Source: Paraburkholderia kururiensis (GTDB lineage: Bacteria > Pseudomonadota > Gammaproteobacteria > Burkholderiales > Burkholderiaceae). Taken from it: a stretch of 64,000 bases of DNA. The stretch lies in the NCBI RefSeq assembly GCF_034424375.1, contig NZ_CP139965.1, positions 1-64,000 of the forward strand, written 5' to 3'. Both the position numbers and the translations under genes were made by a program. The notes beneath the pieces are model-generated. The model made no database searches. It was not told the DNA's origin and saw only the letters and a list, made by a program, of their open reading frames with translations. Below, in pieces: positions 26,357 through 33,764 of the stretch (position 1 is its first letter; each line of letters opens with the position of its first letter).

Positions 26357-28972
26357 CTACCAGGAATACCCAAAGCCAGCGTTGAACATCATGCGGCTGC
26401 CATTTGTCGTACTGAAGCCCATCTTGGCGATGACGTTAGGCGTGAATCGCATGCTACCCCCGACCGCAAGAGCGGTGTAGCCGCCGTAGGTGCCAATACC
26501 CGCGCCCATCGTGAACGACTTGCCCGGTTCAACCTGCGGCAGCCCGGCCAGTGCGCCGGCCATCGCGACGCCCGCGTAGGCCGTCCGCGCCACGTCGTTG
26601 ACGCTTTGCTGGACGCTCCTCAACTGCGAAACGTTCACGGCATCAGTCGGGTTCACGCCCGCTGCGACGTTCGTGATTCGCCGCTCGCTACCCGAGGAAC
26701 CGACGGAAACGGTGTTTGCCTCGGTCGCTACCGAACCACTGCCGAGGGCAACGGAATTCGCGCCCGACGCGACTGCACCGGTACCGATTGCCGTTGTCTG
26801 GACGCCAATCGCTTGCGCGCTCGCGCCAACCGCCATCGCACTGTCGGCAAGGGAGGTCGCCTGGTAGCCAATGGCTGTCGCGTTTGCCCCTCGCGCAATA
26901 CTTGCTCCGCCCACCGCCACGGCACCGACTCCGCCCGCAGTAGCACTTGCACCCAACGCAACGCCGCTTGTATCTGTAGCGCTTGCATTAGTGCCTATTG
27001 CTATCGCATTCAGGCCGGTCGCACCGTCGTTGTTGTAGTTGGCCTGCGCCACACCGCCGTCGTTCACACTGACGTAGTGCGTACGGGTCGTGGATACAAC
27101 GGTCGACAGCGAGGCCAAGCTATTAGATGTCGCGAGTACCGAGGTCGAGAGCGAGCTTGTCGATTCAGCCGTAAGCGTACTGACGGCCGTGGAGAGCGAG
27201 GTCGACATGCTGCCCACACTTGTCGACAGACTCGACACGGTGCTGTTCGTCGTCGACAGGCCCGTCGACAGCGAGGTCACACCGGTCGACAGCGAACTGA
27301 CCGACGACGAAGTCGAAGTCGACAGACTGGACACCGTGCTATTCGTCGTGCTCAATCCCGTCGACAGCGAGCTGACACCGGTAGAGAGCGAACTGACGCT
27401 CGTGGACAACGAACTCACGCCAGTCGAGAGCGAGCTGACCGACGACGACGTCGACGCAGACAAACTCGACACGGTGCTGTTCGTGGTCGACAGACCGGTA
27501 GACAGCGAACCAACCGCCGTGGATGTCGATGTCGAGAGGCTCGTTACGGTGCTGTTGGTGGTGGACAAGCCGGTCGACAGCGAACTGATACCGGTCGAGG
27601 CCACCGTCGACAGGCTAAGCATTGTGCTGTTCGTTGTCGACAGGCCGGTCGACAACGAGCTCAGACCCGTGGAAGTCGTGGTCGAAAGGCTAAACAACGT
27701 GCTGTCGGTCGTGCTCAGGCCCGTTGACAGTGAACTCACGGCGGTCGAGGCCGAGGTCGACAGCGAGCTCACGCCCGTGGAGAGCGAACTGACCGACGTC
27801 GAGGTCGAGGTCGACAGGCTGTCTACCGTGCTGTTCGTCGTGCTCAGGGCGGTCGAGAGCGAGCTAACCCCAGTCGACAGCGAACTGGCCGTCGTCGAGG
27901 TCGACGTCGACAGGCTGTCCACCGTACTGTTGGTCGTGCTCAGACCCGTCGACAGTGAACTCACGGCGGTCGAGGCCGAGGTCGACAGCGAGCTGACGCC
28001 AGTCGAAAGCGAGCTCACGCCCGTGGAGAGCGAGCTGACCGACGACGAGGTCGACGTCGACAGGCTGTCTACCGTGCTGTTCGTCGTGCTCAGGGCGGTC
28101 GACAGCGAGCTGACACCAGTCGACAGCGAGCTGGCCGTCGTCGAGGTCGACGTCGACAGGCTGTCCACCGTACTGTTGGTCGTGCTCAGACCCGTCGACA
28201 GTGAACTCACGGCGGTCGAGGCCGAGGTCGACAGCGAGCTCACGCCCGTGGAGAGCGAACTGACCGACGACGAGGTCGACGTCGACAGGCTGTCCACCGT
28301 GCTGTTGGTCGTGCTCAGACCCGTCGACAGTGAACTCACGGCAGTCGAGGCCGAGGTCGACAGCGAGCTCACGCCCGTGGAGAGCGAGCTGACCGACGAC
28401 GAGGTCGAGGTCGACAGGCTGTCCACCGCACTGTTGGTCGTGCTCAGACCCGTCGACAGTGAACTCACGGCAGTCGAGGCCGAGGTCGACAGCGAGCTGA
28501 CGCCAGTCGAAAGCGAGCTCACGCCCGTGGAGAGCGAACTGACCGACGACGAGGTCGACGTCGACAGGCTGTCCACCGTGCTGTTGGTCGTGCTCAGGCC
28601 CGTTGACAGTGAACTCACGGCGGTCGAGGCCGAGGTCGACAGTGAGCTGACACCCGTCGAGAGCGAGCTCACGCCCGTGGACAGCGAGCTAACCCCAGTT
28701 GAAAGCGAACTGACCGACGACGAGGTCGACGTCGACAGGCTGTCCACCGTGCTGTTGGTCGTGCTCAGACCCGTCGACAGTGAACTCACGGCGGTCGAGG
28801 CCGAGGTCGACAGTGAGCTGACACCCGTCGACAGCGAGCTGACCCCGGTCGAAAGCGAACTGACCGTCGTCGAGGTCGACGTCGACAGGCTGTCCACCGT
28901 GCTGTTGGTCGTGCTCAGACCCGTCGACAGTGAACTCACGGCAGTCGAGGCCGAGGTCGACAGCGAGCTCAC
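26357..28972 (-). CDS. YadA-like trimeric autotransporter adhesin, 5'-truncated
   Basis: 871 residues in the listed frame, which is open a little further, to a TGA just upstream of 29017. Order: a long stalk of Ser/Thr-rich heptads (repeated VSSLSTG, LSTTNSTVDSLSTSTSSS), YadA-type head repeats (AVGGASIARGANATAIG, SVALGSGSVATEANTVS), a neck (RRITNVAAGVNPTDAVNVSQL), and the four-strand membrane anchor ending MMFNAGFGYSW. The signal peptide and any N-terminal head are missing, because the 5' end is joined out of frame to a response regulator fragment. The frame has only a GTG (28972) inside the repeats as a start, so export is not expected. The DUF2827-type genes follow directly. Confidence 0.85.
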   Translation of the reverse strand: MSSLSTSASTAVSSLSTGLSTTNSTVDSLSTSTSTTVSSLSTGVSSLSTGVSSLSTSASTAVSSLSTGLSTTNSTVDSLSTSTSSSVSSLSTGVSSLSTGVSSLSTGVSSLSTSASTAVSSLSTGLSTTNSTVDSLSTSTSSSVSSLSTGVSSLSTGVSSLSTSASTAVSSLSTGLSTTNSAVDSLSTSTSSSVSSLSTGVSSLSTSASTAVSSLSTGLSTTNSTVDSLSTSTSSSVSSLSTGVSSLSTSASTAVSSLSTGLSTTNSTVDSLSTSTSTTASSLSTGVSSLSTALSTTNSTVDSLSTSTSSSVSSLSTGVSSLSTGVSSLSTSASTAVSSLSTGLSTTNSTVDSLSTSTSTTASSLSTGVSSLSTALSTTNSTVDSLSTSTSTSVSSLSTGVSSLSTSASTAVSSLSTGLSTTDSTLFSLSTTTSTGLSSLSTGLSTTNSTMLSLSTVASTGISSLSTGLSTTNSTVTSLSTSTSTAVGSLSTGLSTTNSTVSSLSASTSSSVSSLSTGVSSLSTSVSSLSTGVSSLSTGLSTTNSTVSSLSTSTSSSVSSLSTGVTSLSTGLSTTNSTVSSLSTSVGSMSTSLSTAVSTLTAESTSSLSTSVLATSNSLASLSTVVSTTRTHYVSVNDGGVAQANYNNDGATGLNAIAIGTNASATDTSGVALGASATAGGVGAVAVGGASIARGANATAIGYQATSLADSAMAVGASAQAIGVQTTAIGTGAVASGANSVALGSGSVATEANTVSVGSSGSERRITNVAAGVNPTDAVNVSQLRSVQQSVNDVARTAYAGVAMAGALAGLPQVEPGKSFTMGAGIGTYGGYTALAVGGSMRFTPNVIAKMGFSTTNGSRMMFNAGFGYSW

Positions 28973-29017
28973 GCCCGTAGAGAGCGAACTGACCGACGAC
29001 GAGGTCGAGGTCGACAG
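27250..29017 (-). repeat. Tandem repeats encoding the Ser/Thr coiled-coil stalk
   Basis: Repeats of about 40-45 codons, themselves made of 7-residue units with Val/Leu at the first and fourth places and Ser, Thr or Gly elsewhere. Copies are near-identical at DNA level (for example the recurring block CTGTCCACCGTGCTGTTGGT on the plus strand), so copy number should change readily by recombination. Confidence 0.9.
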
Positions 29018-29358
29018 GCCACGCGAGCGGTCAGTTCACGGCGACGCACAGGCTTGACCATGTAATCGTCCGCGCCGGCTTCAAGTGCCTTCGCGACGTC
29101 GTCTTCCCGACCACGAGAAGTCAACATCAAAATCGGCAGATGAACGCCAATGCGTGATCGCGTCCAGGCGAGTACATCGAGTCCTGAAAGGTCCGGCACA
29201 GACCAGTCGAGCACCAGCAGGTCCACCGTGGCGCGTTCGAGGTGGCGTACCGCCAGCCGTCCGTTATTGGCGATTTCGACCTGATGGCCGGCACTCGTCA
29301 GTGCCGTTTCAATCAGTTCGGCTTGCGCCTCGTCATCTTCCAGTGCAAGTATTCTCAT
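28969..29358 (-). pseudogene. Truncated OmpR-family response regulator (RR4), fused out of frame to adhesin repeats
   Basis: 129 residues. The first ~113 are a complete canonical receiver (LALEDDEAQAELIETALTSAG, LLVLDWSVPDLSG, LMLTSRGRED, YMVKPVRRRELTARV). The sequence then enters the adhesin repeat in the wrong frame (ACRPRPRRRSVRSLRA) and stops. The winged-helix domain is absent, so it cannot bind DNA. The ATG 29358 is preceded by GAAGAAGGG. The receiver is a close paralogue of RR3 at 14243-14986. A deletion between regulator and adhesin, probably at a GCC microhomology near 29018-29020, explains both truncations. Confidence 0.85.
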
Positions 29359-29369
29359 AACCCTTCTTC

Positions 29370-29500
29370 ACATCAAAGCCAACCAGAAAACGCCGTCTTG
29401 CATGGCGGCTCATCTAGTCGGCAATTTTTGTGCAAAGGTTAAGCGCGCACGCCGCACACAATTTGACGCACATCAAAGACCAGTCGATGCCGTGTTGCCA
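29370..29500 (-). promoter_or_regulatory. Upstream region of RR4, paralogous to that of RR3
   Basis: Blocks GCATGGCGGCT, GTGCAAAGGTTAAGCG, CACACAATTTGACGCACATC and TCGATGCCGTGTTG occur in the same order as upstream of RR3 (14995-15125). This conserved intergenic DNA likely contains the promoter and an operator. It now drives only a truncated receiver and whatever is read through into the adhesin repeats. Confidence 0.5.
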
Positions 29501-29535
29501 AGCCCGCATTGGAACGATACGCACGCCCCGTCTGT

Positions 29536-30162
29536 TTAGCGCTCCACCGATTTCACCGAGACAACTTGAGCAGCAGTCTTGTCATCATCGCGGCGAAGCT
29601 TGACTTGCCAGTCGCGCCGATCGTAAGGAAATCGTGCGAAGGCGCTGGTCAAGAGGTACCGCATGGTATGCAACGAATGGCCATCGCCACTTCGGGTCGT
29701 ACTGGCCACCTTGTAGACCTCCTCGCCGGTTCGAGCATCGACAAGACGCAACGTCAGACGATGAAGGTAGGCGCCTCCGGGCATCCATCCGTCAGCGGAG
29801 CCCGGCTGGCCGCAGACGATCTGCTGGCCTCCGCATTCCACAGCAGGGGCCTGGACCGTGACCTTCACGGGGCGGGCTTCATGCGCGACCGATATCAGGT
29901 AATGCGCTTCGTCGGTTGAACGACCGGCATCGCTAAAGCCATACCGCATGAGTTCGTTGCGAATTAGCGCTTCGTAGGTGTCCTCCTCGGGGTCGACTTC
30001 CTGCGGGGGAGACCTCAGAATTCGATACGTCGTGGCGCCCGGCGGCCACTGATGAACACCCGTCGCTCGTACGTCGGTCTTCACGGCACACCCTGCGAGA
30101 CTCGCAGCCGCGAGCGAGAGGAAAATCGAAAAGACAGCTTTCATAGGTAGATTTATTCGCAT
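29536..30162 (-). CDS. DUF4136-like lipoprotein
   Basis: 208 residues. The N-terminus has a lipoprotein signal (MKAVFSIFLSLAAASLAGC) with the lipobox LAGC, so the mature protein is probably anchored by Cys. The rest (YRILRSPPQEVDPEEDTYEA, LMRYGFSDAGRSTDEAHYLI, LRLVDARTGEEVYKV) resembles DUF4136-type envelope lipoproteins of unknown role. The start could also be ATG 30144. It lies 4 nt after the FecR/LysM gene and is surely cotranscribed with it. Likely outer-membrane location. Confidence 0.7.
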   Translation of the reverse strand: MRINLPMKAVFSIFLSLAAASLAGCAVKTDVRATGVHQWPPGATTYRILRSPPQEVDPEEDTYEALIRNELMRYGFSDAGRSTDEAHYLISVAHEARPVKVTVQAPAVECGGQQIVCGQPGSADGWMPGGAYLHRLTLRLVDARTGEEVYKVASTTRSGDGHSLHTMRYLLTSAFARFPYDRRDWQVKLRRDDDKTAAQVVSVKSVER

Positions 30163-30166
30163 GGCC

Positions 30167-31756
30167 TCACCGGGCGAGCGTGAAGGATTGCACCGCGCTT
30201 GCCCTCTGGTAGTAACGGCCATGCTCGAACTGCTCGGCGATCACCGTCCAGTAGTAGACGCCGCGCGGCAGGTTCTGGACGATCACCTCGGCTCCCGTCA
30301 CGTCGGTCTGGTCGACGAGCGGCCGCGCCAGGTCCGGCGTCGTCGCGAGCACGAGGCGATAGCGCGTGGGCACGTCCGGCCGGCCCGTGAGCCAGCGGAA
30401 CACGTAGTCGTGCGAGTCCGCGCGCGGCGTGGCAGACGTGGTCAGGCTGAACTGGCGGCGCTCGAAGGCGTAGGTATGAGGCAGGCCCTCCAGACCGTTC
30501 GCGTCGATCGCGCTGATGCGCACGAAGTAGGTGCCGTCGGGCACTTCGGCGAACGAGGCGTGCGGCGTGTCCACGCGCTGGTCGCGGATCACGTCCAGCA
30601 GTCCCGCGTCGCGGCCCACCTGCACGCGATAGCTGCGCGCGCCGTCCAGCGGCGCGAGGTCGAAGGCCACTTCGGGCGCGTCCTGGATCTTCCCCGGCTG
30701 CACCAGCGACGGCTCGGCCAGCAGCGCCAGGGGCGCGCCCGCGGCTCCGCCCGCCCGCGTCACGCTGCCGAACTTCGCCTTCACCAGTTGCGCCGACGCG
30801 GCCAGCGCTGCGCCCGGAGGCCGCGGCGTGGCGCCTGCAGCATCCACGCCCACGGCGCCGTCGAGCACTTCCACCGCACTCACCTGCGTGTCGCTGTCGT
30901 AATTGACGCGAAAACGCGTACCGCGCACGCCCGCCACCACCGACGGCGAGCGGATCTGGAAGCGGCTGTCCTTCTTCGTGGCGTGCGTGACTTCGTTGTC
31001 GACCTCGCCGCGCTCGAGCCGGATGAGGCGATCGGTGCTGCCCGTGAAGACGGTCCGTCGCAACCGGTCGAGGCCGATCGACGAATCCTGCGGCACGCTC
31101 ACGTGCGAGCCGTCTTCGAGTTCGAGCGTGACGAAGCCGTTGTGGCCCGTGCGTATGCGGTCGCCCTCGGTGAGCTTCATGCCGACGGCCAGTGCCGTGT
31201 AGGGGCCGCCGTTGCCGTAGGCATGATCGGCAGGGCCGCTGGTCGCAACGACCGTCGCCGCGACGCGATCCTCGCGCAGCAACGAGACGGGCAGGCGCAG
31301 CGTGACGCCCGGTTGCAGATGGTCGGGCGCTCTGACGTGATTGAGGCGCGCGAGCGTGCGCCAGTCGCCGGAATCGCGCAGGTAGCGGGCGGCGATGTCG
31401 TAGAGCGTGTCGCCCTGCCGGATGACGTAGGGAGTGGTTTGCTCCGCAGCGCCAGAGCCGCGTGGCTCACGGGCTTCGGCCGGCATGGCAAGCATCGCGC
31501 CCAATCCGACACACGCCGCGCAGGCGGAAATCAGGCGGTGCTTAATACGGCGGCTGCACACGGCGTTCAATGTGCTGCAGTCGCTGATTGTTGCCACGCT
31601 CGTACCGATATTGACTCGCGCTCTCGCATCCTCATAGCCGCGAAGCGCACCGCCTATACCGTCGATGGTGTACCGGGCCAACCGGCCGGAATCGATTGTT
31701 GTTCGTTTGCTATTTACCAAGGCAATCCCCGTCTTATTCCAATCAGACACCGCCAT
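30167..31756 (-). CDS. LysM and FecR domain periplasmic protein
   Basis: 529 residues in the longest frame. An internal signal-like segment (RLISACAACVGLGAMLAMPA, about residues 74-93) suggests the real start is nearer to 31561 than 31756, but no good ribosome binding site decides it. A LysM domain follows (PYVIRQGDTLYDIAARYLRD), then a FecR-like region (GDRIRTGHNGFVTLELEDGS and SPSVVAGVRGTRFRVNYDSD), and C-terminal fibronectin-like repeats (YRVQVGRDAGLLDVI, GVYYWTVIAEQFEHG). Such proteins bind peptidoglycan and sit in the periplasm. It forms a two-gene unit with the DUF4136-like lipoprotein. Confidence 0.78.
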   Translation of the reverse strand: MAVSDWNKTGIALVNSKRTTIDSGRLARYTIDGIGGALRGYEDARARVNIGTSVATISDCSTLNAVCSRRIKHRLISACAACVGLGAMLAMPAEAREPRGSGAAEQTTPYVIRQGDTLYDIAARYLRDSGDWRTLARLNHVRAPDHLQPGVTLRLPVSLLREDRVAATVVATSGPADHAYGNGGPYTALAVGMKLTEGDRIRTGHNGFVTLELEDGSHVSVPQDSSIGLDRLRRTVFTGSTDRLIRLERGEVDNEVTHATKKDSRFQIRSPSVVAGVRGTRFRVNYDSDTQVSAVEVLDGAVGVDAAGATPRPPGAALAASAQLVKAKFGSVTRAGGAAGAPLALLAEPSLVQPGKIQDAPEVAFDLAPLDGARSYRVQVGRDAGLLDVIRDQRVDTPHASFAEVPDGTYFVRISAIDANGLEGLPHTYAFERRQFSLTTSATPRADSHDYVFRWLTGRPDVPTRYRLVLATTPDLARPLVDQTDVTGAEVIVQNLPRGVYYWTVIAEQFEHGRYYQRASAVQSFTLAR

Positions 31757-31899
31757 TCTTCATACATCAAAAATGCGCTCCGGTGCATTGCACTGACGTT
31801 TTTATTTTTAATTCGCATCGGCTTTAATGATGCCGCAAGCTACCAGCCACACGTCAATTGCCACGTGGCGATGGTGCGACACGCCGATCGTGACAATTC

Positions 31900-31928
31900 T
31901 TGACAGTGGCTATTTCGGCGTCCTGTAC
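31900..31928 (+). promoter_or_regulatory. Putative promoter for the small RNA candidate
   Basis: A perfect -35 box TTGACA at 31900-31905, followed 17 nt later by a poor -10 (CTGTAC). It reads rightward, away from the FecR gene, into a stretch that ends in a strong terminator. Confidence 0.35.
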
Positions 31929-31931
31929 GGT

Positions 31932-32012
31932 TGAGGCCGATGGCGGATCGCCTCGCTTCTGCCATCGTCTGGTACCTCGTTGCGCGCCGCCCCGTCGGCG
32001 CGCTTTTTTTTT
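31932..32012 (+). ncRNA. Candidate small RNA, about 80 nt
   Basis: Between the TTGACA box and a strong intrinsic terminator lies a stretch with no open frame. It can fold as one stem-loop (CGATGGC at 31938-31944 pairing with GCCATCG at 31961-31967), then the terminator hairpin and a U tract. An intergenic position, a promoter-like box and a terminator without a gene are the usual signs of a trans-acting small RNA. I do not recognise a known family. Confidence 0.4.
31982..32012 (+). terminator. Strong intrinsic terminator without an upstream gene
   Basis: GCGCGCCG, short loop, CGGCGCGC, then nine T. The orientation is plus. The only plus-strand candidate for it to end is the small RNA above. 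Confidence 0.85.
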
Positions 32013-32335
32013 GCCTGGCCGGATTGCAGGCCGTGCCGCGCCAGCAATCGGCCGCCCTACCGTATCGGCCTTCAATCGCGATTCCGCCCGCGTGTAGTGC
32101 GCGCCGTAGATCGGGAATCACATTTCTGTCGGAATCCTGATCGATCGTAAAGAGAATGGCACCAACCTCGATGTACCTTCGATGCAGACCGAACGTTCTG
32201 TGTCTCGCGCATGCCATGCCCCCGCCGCGCCGAACCTGCAAGCATGAATCCCTACCCCTCGGCGCTGTGCAGTGTATCCTCCTCCCGTTCCCCGTCCCTG
32301 CATTCCGTCCGCTTTCCTACTCTTGAGGTGAGTCG

Positions 32336-33637
32336 ATGCGCGTCGGCAGTCCATCGCAGCCCAGCTTCTTTCGAACGCTCCTCGACCGTTTGAAGGAACA
32401 CCCGCTCGCGCGGGTTGGCCCCGGCCTCATTACAGGCGTAGCCGACGACGACCCCAGCGGCATCGCCACCTACTCGCAGGCCGGCGCACAGTTCGGCCTC
32501 GGCATGCTCTGGACCATGCCGCTCGCCTTTCCGCTCATGGCCGCGGTGCAGTCGATGTGCGCCAATCTCGGCCGCGTCACCGGCAAAGGGCTCGCCGCCA
32601 ACATCAAGGCCGTCTTTCCGCCTGTCGTGCTCTACGGCCTGGTTGCGTTGCTACTGGTGGCCAACACGCTGAACATTGCCGCCGACGTGGCCGCCATGGG
32701 CGAAGTCGCGGAACTGGTCACGGGCACGAACCGTCACCTGATGACGGCGTTCTTCGTGTTCGTCACGCTGCTTCTGCAGATGTTCGTGCCGTATCACCGC
32801 TACGTATTCTTCCTGAAGTGGCTCACGGTTTCGCTGCTCGCGTACGCGGCCGTGCTGTTCACGGTGCATGTGCCATGGCGTGAGGTGGCGCTGAGCACGG
32901 TGTGGCCCCACGTCACGTTCGATGCATCGGCGGCCGCTGTGGTGGTCGGCGTGTTCGGTACCACGATCAGCCCCTATCTGTTCTTCTGGCAGGCCTCCGA
33001 AGAAGTGGAAGACATGCACGCGAATCACGACAGCGCGCCGCTCGTGAGCGACCCGCGCGCCGCGCCGGCCGAATTGCGCCGCATCCGCTGGGACACCTGG
33101 AGCGGCATGCTCTATTCGGACCTCACCGCGTGGTTCATCATGCTGGCAACCGCGCTCACGCTTCACGTGGGCGGCATCACGAGCATCGACACGGCCGCAC
33201 AGGCCGCCAGCGCGTTGAAGCCGCTGGCCGGCGACTTCGCCTCGCTGCTGTTCGCCGTTGGCGTGCTGGGCGTCGGTTTGATCGGCGTGCCCGTGCTGGC
33301 AGGCTCGGGCGCCTACGCGCTTGCCGAGGCAATGGGCTGGAAGGAAGGACTCGAGCGCCGCGTGACCGAGGCGCGCGGCTTCTACGGCATCATCGCCGTG
33401 AGCGTATTGATGGGCCTTGCGTTGCAGTATTCGCCCATCAGTCCCATGCGTGCGCTGTTCTGGAGCGCCGTCATCAACGGCGTGGTGGCCGTACCGCTGA
33501 TGGTGGTGATCCTCTTCCTCGTTTCGAAGCGCTCCGTGATGGGGCCGTTCACGGCGAGCCGCCCGATACTCGCGCTGGGCGGCATCGCGACGGCCGTGAT
33601 GGGTGCCGCAGCGGTTGCGATGTTCGCATTGCTCTGA
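32336..33637 (+). CDS. NRAMP-family metal ion transporter, non-canonical motifs
   Basis: 433 residues with about eleven hydrophobic segments (for example LYGLVALLLVANTLNIAADV, TAFFVFVTLLLQMF, FASLLFAVGVLGVGLIGVPV). Inner-membrane transporter of the NRAMP superfamily. The first helix has DDDPSGIATYSQAG where classical members have DPGN. The sixth has TTISPYLFFWQASEE in place of the MPH motif, so the metal-binding Met is missing. Such distant members may move Mg2+ or another ion; the substrate cannot be told from sequence. The ATG at 32336 follows GAGGTGAG. It stands alone, with the small RNA candidate upstream. Confidence 0.85.
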   Translation: MRVGSPSQPSFFRTLLDRLKEHPLARVGPGLITGVADDDPSGIATYSQAGAQFGLGMLWTMPLAFPLMAAVQSMCANLGRVTGKGLAANIKAVFPPVVLYGLVALLLVANTLNIAADVAAMGEVAELVTGTNRHLMTAFFVFVTLLLQMFVPYHRYVFFLKWLTVSLLAYAAVLFTVHVPWREVALSTVWPHVTFDASAAAVVVGVFGTTISPYLFFWQASEEVEDMHANHDSAPLVSDPRAAPAELRRIRWDTWSGMLYSDLTAWFIMLATALTLHVGGITSIDTAAQAASALKPLAGDFASLLFAVGVLGVGLIGVPVLAGSGAYALAEAMGWKEGLERRVTEARGFYGIIAVSVLMGLALQYSPISPMRALFWSAVINGVVAVPLMVVILFLVSKRSVMGPFTASRPILALGGIATAVMGAAAVAMFALL

Positions 33638-33764
33638 CGCGCCTCGCCCGCCAGATCGCCGCGGGTCTGCACGGCCCTCTTCGTATCGGATTCGTCGAAA
33701 ACGCGGTATGGGGCGGCGTGGCGTCTACCGTACTTTGCGGCCTACGTGGCGTTGATGACGCTCT

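Noticed and set aside
27250..29017. Regularly spaced repeats that could be taken for a CRISPR array
   Set aside because: The repeats are long, contiguous, vary in unit order and are coding throughout; there are no unique spacers and no cas genes.
27090..29057. Long plus-strand open frame rich in Asp, Glu and Val
   Set aside because: It is the antisense of the adhesin repeats; its repetitive acidic sequence follows from the Ser/Thr codons on the minus strand, and the minus frame has recognisable YadA domains.
30161..31903. 580-residue plus-strand frame rich in Arg and His
   Set aside because: Antisense of the LysM/FecR gene; composition typical of a shadow frame.
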